A DNA stretch of 64,000 nucleotides from Acidobacteriota bacterium (GCA_016703965.1 JADJBB010000005.1:1-64000); one strand, 5' to 3'. Positions 38,080-48,660 are shown, counted from the first letter of the stretch. Numbers and translations: made by a program. The notes: a model not told the origin generated them from the letters alone.

Positions 38080-38294
38080 CAGTCCAGGTATTAATTTCAA
38101 AAACATCTTCACCGTACAACCGGCAAAGAAAAGTCGTGTGTCACCGACGGACGCACGACTTAACTAGTAACCAAAACTCCAACCCGTAATTTTGTAAGTT
38201 TGAATTTGGAGGCACTTCGTTACCGGCTAGTTGTAAATCCTTCGGGAGATTCAAACCAGTAACGTAAAGCTGATTGCGGAAGCACTCGACATTT

Positions 38295-38451
38295 TTACCC
38301 CTTAATTCCTCGGTTTAGACAGCTAAAAAAGCCGCTGCCACTGTAGCAATCTCCGAAATAACCGAAGACTTCAAAAAACCTAAAGGTCGAATACCAAGAG
38401 CCTATCACCGAACCGTTAGCCGTGTCAATATCTTTTTAATCTTGTTAAACA
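38295..38451 (-). pseudogene. remnant of the cysteine-containing gene, locus 2
   Basis: Only the C-terminal third is present (GSWYSTFRFFEVFGYFGDCY to NRGIKG). Identity with copy 1 stops at 38451, where unrelated sequence begins. One T is missing from a T-run relative to copy 1. It marks the right edge of the 5.6-kb repeat. Confidence 0.5.
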
Positions 38452-38648
38452 AATACGGCTTCCGGAGACGGATGTCTTCGAAAACGCCTATATTTATTCT
38501 TGGCAGGGGTCATCATCCACCGGTCTACTTTGAGTTGTTGCGAAGCGCTAGAAAAGGCGTACCTTCAAAGGTTCCTCCACCAGCTGCCTCGGAACCGGTA
38601 ATCATTCGCCGCCCATTTTTAGTCGCTTCATTGATCCAAAGCAGCCGA

Positions 38649-39713
38649 TTACGCCGTTTCATCGAGCCGCTTCACGGCTTCAAGTAGTAGCTTATCGTCC
38701 GTCTGGGCGTAGACGGTCGTGATGCTCATATCGGAGTGAGCAAACAGATTCTGCACGATTAGGGGATTTGTGTTTCTTCGAATCAACTCGCTCGCAAAAT
38801 AGCTTCTAAGATCGTGGAAGTGATAGTTCTCCTCCCTTGTCCCACCTTTCTTGTTTATCCCTGCACTAAGGAGCGCGGAATACCAACGCTTACGGAAATC
38901 CTTAACCGGAAAGGGCAACTGATGGTCCTCGATCATAGCTTTTAGAATCTTGGTTGCGGTGGCGTTGAGCGGAACCAGACGGGGCGGCCTGCCCTTCGAT
39001 CCGATGACAAAAACATGTTCATTTTCGAAATCGATAACATCTTCGGTAATCGCAACGAGTTGTCCACGCCGTAATGGAAGGTTGACTGCGAGGACTATCA
39101 GTCGATAAAGCAGCGTATCCTTCTCCAACTCAGCCCACAGGGCTTCCTTTGTTTCGGATTTAGCAGTCGTCTTCGAGGGGCGGTTCCGGTAGAGCCTTCA
39201 CGTACTGCATCGGGTTGCGTTCCAGAATTCCCTCCTCACACGCTAAGCTGAAGATCTTCGACAACGTCGACATGATCCGGTTGATCGACGCCGATGAGAG
39301 TTCACTTTCTTTCTTGCGTTTGTTCTGGCGAGTTTGGAGCTTGGTCCGGCAGTTCCGACAATCCTGAGGGCTGATGCTGGATATAGTCTGTTTCTTAAAG
39401 TATCCGAGGAGAAGTCTAATATACAGCTCCTTTGCCCTTGATTGACATTGTTCTGCTGGAAGTACGGCCGGTACTTCTGTTCGATAAATGTGGCCAGTGT
39501 GGTCGTGGTGTCTGTGACGTTATAGCTATGATCGAAGGAGGCTTTGATGATCTGCCTCTCGGCCAATTCAGCTTCTTGTTTGGTCTTGGCTTCGGGAACA
39601 CTCTGATGAATGACCTTCCCTTTTAGCCGCTTATAGATCCACCATCGAGCTTTCGAGTAGTCGGGATGTGAGGATGACACTCGCTTACCGTTGTATCGTT
39701 TGTAAACAGACAT
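38649..39713 (-). pseudogene. second tyrosine integrase, frameshifted
   Basis: Homologue of the integrase at 18842-19909, with the same start (MSVYKRYNGKRVSSSHPDYS) and the same catalytic motifs: NLPLRRGQLVAITED, YHFHDLRSYFASEL, NLFAHSDMS and TTVYAQTDDK. Many third-position differences show real divergence from the first copy, unlike the RHS repeat. Frame breaks at about 39440, 39149 (TTT in place of TTTT) and 39177 (GGGG in place of GGGGG) split it into N- and C-terminal parts. Either it is inactive or these are homopolymer errors. It lies about 370 bp from attachment copy 2 and is the natural integrase of the 19.8-kb island. Confidence 0.85.
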
Positions 39714-40042
39714 ATTCTTCGTGAATAGATTCGCGTTGGTTCGTAGTCGAGGAGCGACAAGCCGGCTCCTCTCGCGTAGCCTTTCGCAAGTTCTATTCCG
39801 CTGACTGTTAGCCGCTTATTTACTGGGAATTAGGGGTAAAAAGGTGAAATTTGGAACGCCGGAGCATCAGTAGGTTCTTCCTCGCACCATGGTTGGTGCG
39901 TCTGTTCACCAAAATAGCTCTAACTTGAGGTGCGGAAAGTTGGTTGCAAAATGGAGGCGCTTTTTTTGACGGGTGGTGAGTCGTAAATGTGGCAATCAAG
40001 AGGTTTAGCAACCCGCCCTCTCGTGGCTGTTTAGAAACCAAG

Positions 40043-40076
40043 AAAAATGGGACTTTCGAAATTCATCGAAAGCCCC
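40043..40076 (-). terminator. intrinsic terminator of the second tRNA-Pro fragment
   Basis: Minus-strand stem CTTTCGA / TCGAAAG with flanking GGG/CCC pairs, followed by ATTTTTC. Relative to the copy at 20241 both sides of the stem have changed together, so it is under selection as a hairpin or derives from a different host tRNA. Confidence 0.65.
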
Positions 40077-40084
40077 ATGTTTAT

Positions 40085-40129
40085 TGGTCGGGACGGCGAG
40101 ATTTGAACTCACGACCTCTCGCACCCCAA
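40085..40129 (-). repeat. tRNA-Pro(GGG) 3' end, integrase attachment site copy 2
   Basis: Identical 45-bp tRNA 3' end as at 20283, same orientation. On the minus strand the bases just before the loop are ATCGC, so four of the five anticodon-stem pairs form. Upstream of that (AAACCTACCCAA) there is no D-arm and no CGGGACG acceptor strand, so the tRNA is again incomplete. The two copies enclose about 19.8 kb holding integrase 2, both RHS loci and the AbiE-like operon. Confidence 0.8.
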
Positions 40130-40365
40130 GCGATTTGGGTAGGTTTGTATAATTTGTCAAAACTGCTCAAAACCTCTTAGAATCAACAGCTTACGGCTAC
40201 AGGGATTCGTCGTTAATTAGCCATGATCAGGAACGCTGCAACCAACCTGCAACCAAGTCACCCAATAGAAATCGAAGTCTTGATAGCGTGCTATTTGCGA
40301 AAAGGACCACACTTCGCTCGGGATCTCGTGAAACATAATAACATATCCTAGCCAATGCCATCCGC

Positions 40366-40585
40366 TCATTTTTCATACGTAATCTCAACACTGGCAATCG
40401 TCACAAACTCTTCCGCGTACCTTCCTTGGCGATGATCGGAACCATTAAGGGTGCCGCAACGGGGTCTGCCCGGGCAACACAGACGTTCGTAAGAAACAAA
40501 TTCTGCGGCATTTTTGACACTCTGTTCGTTTGCATCGTAGGTCAGTGAATAGCCGTCGGGAAGCTGGGATTGATTGATGGGAACA
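40366..40585 (-). pseudogene. fragment of a small heavy-metal-cluster protein
   Basis: Reads SQLPDGYSLTYDANEQSVKN, AAEFVSYERLCCPGRPRCGT and a C-terminus ending ASVEITYEK, with the stop at 40366. The LPDGY...ERxCCP pattern is known from short uncharacterised proteins beside mercury and cadmium resistance genes. The upstream half is missing or out of frame. It follows the CDF fragment, so both are probably remains of one metal-resistance cassette at the island edge. Confidence 0.5.
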
Positions 40586-40613
40586 AAAGAAATCTAACCG
40601 CTCTGATATAAAT

Positions 40614-40958
40614 CTCAAGTGGCCGTTTTGGCGCTGAGTGTCAAAATACGGAATGCACCGCGGGCTACGACGAGGAAGATGAGCCAATTATGAGGTCGGG
40701 ATATTTTGAGGCTGTGAAGAAAATAAATACCCCCGCCAAGATCACTCCGAAATTAATAACCACATCGTTGGAGAGAAAGACATAGTCTGGCCTGCATGTG
40801 CGCTTCCTCGCGTTTCGCCGCGTGGTGCTTCGATGTTTTTTTTGGTGGTGACCTGAACCAAGAGACCATAAACTCAACGAGAAATTTCTGGTAGCGCTAC
40901 GAATGCGGTTTTGTATAGGCCTAAAAACAGCCTGTGTTCCCTTAGCATCCAAGTCCAT
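40614..40958 (-). pseudogene. fragment of a cation diffusion facilitator (CDF)
   Basis: The readable pieces are EAPRGETREEAHMQA, FLSNDVVINFGVILAGVFIF, FTASKYPDLIIG and, one frame over, LIFLVVARGAFRILTLSAKT with a stop at 40614. The NDV...NxGV...PDLIIG...RGAxRIL sequence is the fifth and sixth helix region of CDF zinc/cadmium exporters. The first four helices are absent. It is a decayed gene, not a short functional one. Confidence 0.6.
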
Positions 40959-40978
40959 TCGCAGAATGAATAGCTCCG

Positions 40979-41365
40979 CTATTTGGCCTCATCAACAATT
41001 TTGAGGACTGTGCTTTCGACTTCGGTAGCAAGTTGATCGATATCGGCAGCCGGAAAAAATTCAGTAATCGAAGTCGGAAGGAGTGTGCTGAGGTATGTTT
41101 TGCCTTCCTCTACATAAACGCTGATAGGACAGGGCAGCATCAGTGAGAGCTTCACATCCTTTTTTAACACCTCGCTCGCATATCTTGCATTGCAGATCTC
41201 GACGATATTCAAAGGTTCGCGAGGAAAGCCCTTTTCAGCGAGAGTCGCCGCCACATCGTGTGTGTACAAAACGCGAAAGCCGTTTTCCGCCGCTTTCGTC
41301 TGGACGGCCTCAACTGCTTCGCCGAATGGTTTGTCTGTAGTTACTGTATATTCAAATGTTTTCAT
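40979..41365 (-). CDS. DUF302-family protein
   Basis: 128 residues from the ATG at 41365 (GGAG upstream). The family pattern is clear: FEYTVTTDKPFGEAVEAVQT, GFRVLYTHDVAATLAEKGF, NIVEICNARYASEVLKKDVK and SLMLPCPISVYVEEGKTYLS. The structure is two beta-alpha repeats; the function of DUF302 is unknown. It has C and P around LPCPISVY as in most members. It heads the left end of the metal cluster. Confidence 0.88.
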   Translation of the reverse strand: MKTFEYTVTTDKPFGEAVEAVQTKAAENGFRVLYTHDVAATLAEKGFPREPLNIVEICNARYASEVLKKDVKLSLMLPCPISVYVEEGKTYLSTLLPTSITEFFPAADIDQLATEVESTVLKIVDEAK

Positions 41366-41403
41366 GGTGATGATGATTCTCCAATCTAAGGCGTCTCCTG
41401 TTC

Positions 41404-41643
41404 CTATTCTGAATTTCCTAAGTTGCTCGGAATATTGCGTTGGTACCACCCCCACGCGTAATTGGCCAAGGCGATCGTTAGCAAGACATTAACCGTCAGA
41501 GGAACAATATTCCATGTTGGGGCTAAAGGAATACCGAAAACCGTTATTGTTGTGCCGGATAGCAATAAAGTTGCATGGAACAGGGCGTGGAACGCCTCGA
41601 ACCCACAAAAGAATTTGGCGATTTCCTTCTTTCGACTTGCCAT
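41404..41643 (-). CDS. small two-helix membrane protein, paralogue A
   Basis: 79 residues starting MASRKKEIAKFFCGFEAFHA, with a hydrophobic hairpin (LFHATLLLSGTTITVFGIPL and VPLTVNVLLTIALANYAWGW). Paralogues lie at 41663-41869 and 46187-46407, all beginning with K-K-E-x-A-K-F-F-x-G and all in this metal cluster. Histidines in the first helix (FHALFHA) could bind a metal. Function unknown. Confidence 0.7.
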   Translation of the reverse strand: MASRKKEIAKFFCGFEAFHALFHATLLLSGTTITVFGIPLAPTWNIVPLTVNVLLTIALANYAWGWYQRNIPSNLGNSE

Positions 41644-41662
41644 TTCGCCCACCAAATCGTGT

Positions 41663-41869
41663 TTACTGTCCCTTTTGGATCCAAGCGTAATAGACCAGCA
41701 AAACCAGAACGATTGCCCATACGATGGCGGCCGCGGTGTTCAATCCTCTGGTGAAGCTGATAACGCCGAATAGCGTAAATTCGACGCCGCTAAGAGCAAA
41801 AACTCCGTGGGTCAACACCTGATTCGCCGCGACTCCGGCGAAAAATTTGGCAACTTCCTTCTTACTCAT
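41663..41869 (-). CDS. small two-helix membrane protein, paralogue B
   Basis: 68 residues from the ATG at 41869, preceded by AGGAG. MSKKEVAKFFAGVAANQVLT aligns with paralogues A and C, followed by GVFALSGVEFTLFGVISF and a second helix AAAIVWAIVLVLLVYYAW. It lacks the Cys of paralogue A. A longer in-frame start exists but has no ribosome site. Unknown function. Confidence 0.7.
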   Translation of the reverse strand: MSKKEVAKFFAGVAANQVLTHGVFALSGVEFTLFGVISFTRGLNTAAAIVWAIVLVLLVYYAWIQKGQ

Positions 41870-41937
41870 GATCTGTGTGCTCCTATGTTTCGGCCGTGAT
41901 TGTCGTGTCCGAACAACATGAACGCCTAGCGTCGGAG

Positions 41938-42195
41938 CTAAGTGTTCTCGGGTTTCCCAACAGTCGTGTAGAAATAGCTCGTATCTCCCCTCTTTTTCGC
42001 GACGATAAAGTGAACGAAGTGGATCAAGAAAGCTGCCACGCCCAGGGCAAACAACATCCATCCGGCCCAGGCGGGTATCGGCTGGCCAGTTTTTAAAATC
42101 CAACCCATGGCCATGAGAATAATCCCTAAAAGGATTCCGCTTATGTCCAAAAGGGTGTAAAAGCTTGATTGTATGTATTTAAAAAGTCTACTCAT
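41938..42195 (-). CDS. small two-helix membrane protein
   Basis: 85 residues with a strong ribosome site AGGAGG before the ATG. Helices at LLDISGILLGIILMAMGWIL and AGWMLFALGVAAFLIHFVHF, the second with two histidines, then a basic tail. It lies 27 bp downstream of the P-type ATPase gene and is probably co-transcribed. Not a paralogue of the KKExAKFF group. Function unknown. Confidence 0.7.
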   Translation of the reverse strand: MSRLFKYIQSSFYTLLDISGILLGIILMAMGWILKTGQPIPAWAGWMLFALGVAAFLIHFVHFIVAKKRGDTSYFYTTVGKPENT

Positions 42196-42222
42196 TTCAA
42201 CCTCCTAGTCCGCATCCGCAGC

Positions 42223-44348
<2,126 letters not shown>

Positions 44349-44381
44349 AAGTCCGGTAACCCCTTCAACTAATCCAATCGA

Positions 44382-44582
44382 TCATGTTTGACGTTTTGTC
44401 AAAAGTCCTAAAAAAGTTCGAAGTCCTTCTGGCAAGAAGGCAAAAGTTGGTCTCATTCGTCGCAAGCACGGACGGTCGAAGGAAAGCTCCTTGATATCCG
44501 GCATGTCCGCAAGAGACATTCCCACTAACTGCTCCTCCGCGGAGCAGTCCATCTTCGCGATCTTGAATGTGGTTTTATTCAT
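44382..44582 (-). CDS. HMA-like single-domain protein (metallochaperone-like), probably frameshifted
   Basis: The start MNKTTFKIAKMDCSAEEQLV has the ferredoxin-like HMA N-terminus with a single MDCxxE site, then MSLADMPDIKELSFD as the first helix and strand. The remaining 25 residues (RPCLRRMRPTFAFLPEGLRT) do not fit the fold, so an indel near 44470 is likely. It lies just downstream of a methyltransferase and upstream of the P-type ATPase, as expected for a metal chaperone for that pump. Confidence 0.55.
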   Translation of the reverse strand: MNKTTFKIAKMDCSAEEQLVGMSLADMPDIKELSFDRPCLRRMRPTFAFLPEGLRTFLGLLTKRQT

Positions 44583-44594
44583 TTGCAAAAGCGG

Positions 44595-45200
44595 TCACTC
44601 ACCTTTTGTTCCGACTCCAAGCACCAGGTCAGAAAAAAGCCAGTAAGTATGATTGTCGCCGACATTGACGCCGTTTGTTTCAAGCTCCCTAATAAACTCG
44701 GGGCCGGAAAAACGATCTTCCGTCGGATGTTTTAGAAAGGTCCGGTATGACCAACTGTCCAGAGCCTTCCGGGTGACTTCCTCGAAATAGAACTTTCCGC
44801 CCGGTTTTAGCACGCGGGCGACTTCGCTAACCGCATTCTGCCACAGCGGAGCGTGATGAATAATCCCAAAATCGAAAACGGCATCGTAGGAGTTGTCCGG
44901 CGCATCAATCCCTTCCGCATCGCCGACGTAAAGCTGCAGCTTTTCGGCAGGAAATTTCGCCAACCGATTTCTCGCTAGCCCGATCATCTTTGGGTCGAGA
45001 TCAAAAGCGTGAACTTCTCCCGCGCCGAATCGCTCAAGAATGATCTGCGACCCGACACCCCGTCCGCATCCGATCTCTAGTACTATCTGACCAGTCGTTT
45101 TACCACCAAATTTCTCGAACATTCGGGCCTCGTGATGCCGCTGGATAAAAGCGCGCACCGGATTGTTCATCAAGAATTTTTCGATCGAATTCAGTTTCAT
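44595..45200 (-). CDS. class I SAM-dependent methyltransferase
   Basis: 201 residues. SAM motif VLEIGCGRGVGSQIILERFG, motif II VHAFDLDPKMIGLARNRLAK, motif III YDAVFDFGIIHHAPLWQNAV and LKPGGKFYFEEVTRKA. Related to UbiE/arsenite-type small-molecule methyltransferases, but the three-cysteine pattern of ArsM is absent. The N-terminus LMNNPVRAFIQRHHEARMFE is typical of a group found beside metal-export genes. The substrate is unknown. Confidence 0.88.
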   Translation of the reverse strand: MKLNSIEKFLMNNPVRAFIQRHHEARMFEKFGGKTTGQIVLEIGCGRGVGSQIILERFGAGEVHAFDLDPKMIGLARNRLAKFPAEKLQLYVGDAEGIDAPDNSYDAVFDFGIIHHAPLWQNAVSEVARVLKPGGKFYFEEVTRKALDSWSYRTFLKHPTEDRFSGPEFIRELETNGVNVGDNHTYWLFSDLVLGVGTKGE

Positions 45201-45221
45201 CTTCGATTAATACCAACAAAA

Positions 45222-46172
45222 CTACCGACTGGGCTGCTTTGTTTCGCGGACAGCCATATATCCTTTTCGGGTTCTTATCACAACCCTGCCGCCGCCTGGA
45301 CCTTTGGGCAATTTAACCTCCATTTTGTGCCATTTATTGTCGGCAATATCAGGCGGTGTAAAACCTATCGAGTATTGATGCCGAAGCTCAAGGGCGAGTT
45401 TCTCAAAGGCCTCATCCATTTCGATTTCATTCTTTGGAAAAAAAGCACGTCCGCCGGTGAGGCTGGCGAGCGATTCGAGATTGGCCTGACCGAGATATCC
45501 GAGCTTTCCGGTTGGAATTGTCTCGATGCCAACGGCATAGATCAGAATGTCGGTCTCCTTCAGCAGGGACTTAACGTCACGGAAGCTGTCTCGTGACCTG
45601 TTGTCCTGCCCATCGCTGATGATGATGACAGCCTTCTTACGATAGGCGGTTCGCGCGAGAGTCTGAATCCCGAGAGACAACGCATCATAGAGTGCTGTAT
45701 TCCCGGACGGCTTTAGCATGACAAGTTTATCCACCACGGCCTGCCCATCGCGAAGGCCTTTGTCCAACACCTCAACGCGATCATTGAAAGCGATTGAGAA
45801 GTATTCATCCGAGGGATGGCTCGTCATCAGGAATCGGTCAAGAGCGGTGCGCGACTTACGGAGCTTTTCGACCGACATCGACCCTGAGACATCAAACAGA
45901 AAGAGAACAGAGGCTGGCTCATCCGTGTCTGAAAAGAACTCGATCTCGACGGGGCGGTTATTGTCGAAAATCAAAAAGTCAGATTTCTTCTTTCCCGCAA
46001 CGTATCTGCCGACTTCGTCCTGAACTGTTATCGTGAGCACGACAAGGTCGGTTTGGACGCTGATCCTCTCGTCAACACTCGGTGTAGGCGTGGGCAGCGG
46101 CCGCAAGCTATCTTGGGCTAGACTTCCAACACTGCTCGCCAGCAAACACAGAATGGCGTAGGTACGTCTCAT
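45222..46172 (-). CDS. VWA-domain protein, acidobacterial VWFA-related family
   Basis: About 316 residues. Start at MRRTYAILCLLASSVGSLAQ (46172), a signal peptide; an in-frame start 45 bp upstream adds no signal. The mature protein begins ISVQTDLVVLTITVQDEVGR, then the MIDAS motif LFLFDVSGSMSVEKLRKSRT, SGNTALYDALSLGI and VIIISDGQDNRSRDSF. This is the VWFA-related family that is strikingly abundant in Acidobacteriota. It likely binds proteins in the periplasm or outside the cell. Its place among metal genes may be incidental. Confidence 0.9.
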   Translation of the reverse strand: MRRTYAILCLLASSVGSLAQDSLRPLPTPTPSVDERISVQTDLVVLTITVQDEVGRYVAGKKKSDFLIFDNNRPVEIEFFSDTDEPASVLFLFDVSGSMSVEKLRKSRTALDRFLMTSHPSDEYFSIAFNDRVEVLDKGLRDGQAVVDKLVMLKPSGNTALYDALSLGIQTLARTAYRKKAVIIISDGQDNRSRDSFRDVKSLLKETDILIYAVGIETIPTGKLGYLGQANLESLASLTGGRAFFPKNEIEMDEAFEKLALELRHQYSIGFTPPDIADNKWHKMEVKLPKGPGGGRVVIRTRKGYMAVRETKQPSR

Positions 46173-46186
46173 AAGTTCCGATAATG

Positions 46187-46407
46187 TTAGCGGCCTTGCC
46201 TGCGGTAAAGACTCCAACCGTAATTAGCTAATGCGATCGTAAGTAGTATGTTCACTGTCAGCGGTATATGTGCCATGTCGGGGCCAAGGCAATTCCCAGG
46301 ATAGTGATCGTAGTACCGGATACCAGAATCAAAATATGTGCGAGCGCGTGTGCTGCCTCGAACCCGCAAAAGAACTTAGCGATCTCTTTCTTTCGATTCA
46401 CGTCCAT
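46187..46407 (-). CDS. small two-helix membrane protein, paralogue C, frameshifted
   Basis: Starts MDVNRKKEIAKFFCGFEAAH at 46407 after GGGAGG. It then reads ALAHILILVSGTTITILGIA and LAPTWHI. One or two bases are missing near 46265, after which PLTVNILLTIALANYGWSLY follows in another frame to the stop. It is closest to paralogue A (same KKEIAKFFCGFEA start and same LTVNxLLTIALANY end). The break is a likely sequencing error. Confidence 0.65.
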
Positions 46408-46456
46408 ATAACCTCCCACTTGGCAAAAATCATCATGACAAAATCGACTCTAACGA

Positions 46457-48232
46457 CTACGGAATCAAGGCCGATCCTACTCGCTCGGTCAACGATCTAA
46501 ATTCAGCCGCAGGGACAGGACGATTAAGGTCAGGCGGTTCGAGTGACTTCAATATGTCGTTTTGAAGTTTGTCCAAAGCGGCTTGACCGTCTGCGTTTAC
46601 ATGGATGGCTGCATTTCCGGTCATGAACGTCTCTCGCATTGCCTGCAAAAAGCCCCGCGCGTCCTGAAACTCGATGAGGTTGTCCTTACCTGGCGTACCT
46701 GCCTCGACAATCTCGATCTTGTCGCCCTCGGTAGCCGTCGCATATTCACTTGCGGCGGTTTCCAATACAAAACGAGCGGCCCTGATACGGAAATCCGGTT
46801 TGTCGTAAGCAGTTCCGGCAATCGCCTTGCAAGCTTGTTCGGTCGTAGTTATCACGGCCTGATACTTGCTATCGATGTCCGCCTGTGGAACGTCGCTTTT
46901 GCCCGCGACAGCAACATATTCCGTCAATGCATTATTTACCGAATCAAAAACGCCGTGGTCGCGCAAAAGCTTTTGCAGCACGAGAGCGTCCGGCTCATTG
47001 CCCATTAATAGTTCGTGTTGAGGATGGCCCGCGTGCTTACTTGTTCGTTTTAGATCAAGCGCCGGATTAGGTCCCTCATTCTTCGTGCCGCGGTCGTGCA
47101 AGGCTTTAGAGGTTCGAACGTGGCCTTCCAAGATCATCAACGCGCCAACCGCATTGACCTCGTCGGTCAACGGTTCAATTGCTCCGCCGGGCTGAACGAC
47201 AATTGTTCCCGTGCCACTCTGTCCTCGCTCATCGACTAATGCATATTTGCCTTCATTACCAGATGCGGTGACTGTAATACTGCCCGACGCAGGAGCAACG
47301 ACCTCACCGACAAACAAACCGTTGCCTTCAAAGACCAAAGGAACGTTTCCATCGTTTTGAATTGTGAACGCCTGTCCACGAGCCAACGTTATCGACGGTG
47401 GATCGACTTGTTTATTGGCGAAGCGAAGTGTGGCTGTTGATTTTGTGTTTGAGGAATTTGCGGCTGCTTTGGACTGTGCAACACCAACGACAAGCTCCGT
47501 TCCGAATCCAAGAAAAAAACCGAAGGCCAAAGCCGCTGTAGCGCCAACGGCGCCGAGTTGTGGAAATCGAAGCCGGAACAATTCACGAGTGACATAAACG
47601 AGTGAACCAACCGCAACGGAAAGAAATAAGAGTTCCAACGAAGGATTCACCCAAATGCCGCCCACGAACGATCCAATTGCTGTCGGAACGCCTCCTATCA
47701 ATCCGAGCACCAATAAGCGTGTCCAGGAAATGTCGCGTCCAACAAGCGGGCCCGCGATGCCAAAGCCTTCGGTAGCGTTATGCAAAGCAAAACCGACGAC
47801 AAGCAACGTTCCTAAAGCCGCATTGCCACCCGAAAACGATTGTCCGATTGCCAGACCTTCGGCAAAGTTGTGCAGACCGATACCGATTGCGATCATTGTT
47901 GCAACTTCGAGAGCATCGACGCCTGTAGATTCGACTCGTTTCTTGCGGCGTTCCTCAAGCCATGCCAAGCCGACCAAACCGAGGGCAAATCCGCCAACAA
48001 GGATTATTCCCTGCACGATGGCGGTGTTTACTAAGCCGCCTTTCGCAGACGTTTCGACCGTTTCCATCGCGTGATAGCCGACCTCAACAACAAGAAACAA
48101 AAGGACGCCAGCCGACGCAAGTGCGAGAATTCCGCGCAAGCGTTCTGAAGCGCCGCGCCAACGAGCAATCGGAAGACCTAGAAAAATTGTTATTCCGGCA
48201 ATGGCGCCGAGTAATATGTTTGTTGAAATCAT
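46457..48232 (-). CDS. ZIP-type metal transporter fused to a cupredoxin-like and a helical domain
   Basis: 591 residues. Residues 1-255 are a ZIP transporter: eight helices and the metal motifs GLHNFAEGLAIGQSF and FALHNATEGFGIAGP. Residues about 275-350 form a beta-sandwich like a cupredoxin (LRFANKQVDPPSITLARGQA, FTIQNDGNVPLVFEGNG) without a clear blue-copper Cys-His set. Residues about 360-591 are helical, with EGHVRTSKALHDRGTKNEGP and HAGHPQHELLMGNEPDALVL. The ribosome site GAGAGG precedes the ATG. ZIP proteins move zinc or other divalent metals inward. The added extracytoplasmic domains are unusual and may bind metal or sense load. It is the first gene behind the ArsR repressor. Confidence 0.85.
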   Translation of the reverse strand: MISTNILLGAIAGITIFLGLPIARWRGASERLRGILALASAGVLLFLVVEVGYHAMETVETSAKGGLVNTAIVQGIILVGGFALGLVGLAWLEERRKKRVESTGVDALEVATMIAIGIGLHNFAEGLAIGQSFSGGNAALGTLLVVGFALHNATEGFGIAGPLVGRDISWTRLLVLGLIGGVPTAIGSFVGGIWVNPSLELLFLSVAVGSLVYVTRELFRLRFPQLGAVGATAALAFGFFLGFGTELVVGVAQSKAAANSSNTKSTATLRFANKQVDPPSITLARGQAFTIQNDGNVPLVFEGNGLFVGEVVAPASGSITVTASGNEGKYALVDERGQSGTGTIVVQPGGAIEPLTDEVNAVGALMILEGHVRTSKALHDRGTKNEGPNPALDLKRTSKHAGHPQHELLMGNEPDALVLQKLLRDHGVFDSVNNALTEYVAVAGKSDVPQADIDSKYQAVITTTEQACKAIAGTAYDKPDFRIRAARFVLETAASEYATATEGDKIEIVEAGTPGKDNLIEFQDARGFLQAMRETFMTGNAAIHVNADGQAALDKLQNDILKSLEPPDLNRPVPAAEFRSLTERVGSALIP

Positions 48233-48268
48233 TAAAATAAACCTCTCATAAAATTGCTTTTAATATTC

Positions 48269-48652
48269 TTAATCCAGTAGTTCTTCAACATGGCGAAAGC
48301 CTTCATCGAGTAAATGTTCGATATGTTCGTCGTCTAGTGTGTAGTAAGCTATTTTTCCCTCTTTTCGAAACTTTACAAGCTGCATCTCACGAAGGACCCG
48401 CAAGCTATGCGAAACGACCGATTGCGAAACACCAAGTAGATTTGCAAGGTCACAGACGCAGAGTTCTTCCCGCGAAAGAGCGAAAGCGATGCGAATGCGT
48501 GTTGGATCTCCAAGCGCTTTGAACGTGTCTGCAAGTAAACGAAACGCAGCGTCCGTTTTCATCGCCTGAATGACGTTAGAAACCTTTTCGCTGTCAACGA
48601 ATTGAATCTCGCACGCGTAAGCACGTTTTTTGTCCGAAGCTGCTGAAGTCAT
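48269..48652 (-). CDS. ArsR/SmtB-family metal-sensing repressor
   Basis: 127 residues from the ATG at 48652; a start at 48682 would lie inside the operator. Winged helix: DTFKALGDPTRIRIAFALSR, ELCVCDLANLLGVSQSVVSH and SLRVLREMQLVKFRKEGK. Possible metal sites are ACEIQFVD and LCVCDL (Cys, as in CadC) and the last helix DDEHIEHLLDEGFRHVEELL (Asp/His/His/Glu, as in SmtB/CzrA alpha-5). This suggests zinc or cadmium sensing. A perfect palindrome directly upstream is its likely operator, and the ZIP fusion gene follows 36 bp downstream. Confidence 0.9.
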   Translation of the reverse strand: MTSAASDKKRAYACEIQFVDSEKVSNVIQAMKTDAAFRLLADTFKALGDPTRIRIAFALSREELCVCDLANLLGVSQSVVSHSLRVLREMQLVKFRKEGKIAYYTLDDEHIEHLLDEGFRHVEELLD

Positions 48653-48660
48653 TGTCTGTA

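Larger units (their letters stand above)
32831..38451. repeat. 5.6-kb direct repeat, copy 2
   Basis: Counterpart of 22877-28500, about 9.95 kb away in the same orientation. The left edge is at the RHS core/tip border and the right edge is inside the cysteine-containing gene. Between the two copies lie the AbiE-like operon, a WD40 gene and tip 2. Confidence 0.92.

Noticed and set aside
22877..38451. CRISPR array or short tandem repeats inside the repeated region
   Set aside because: The repetition is due to RHS/YD protein repeats and one long duplication; there are no regular short repeats with spacers.
39989..40180. Plus-strand open frame containing WSGRRDLNSRPLAPQ
   Set aside because: It is the antisense of the tRNA-Pro 3' end, a well-known source of false proteins.
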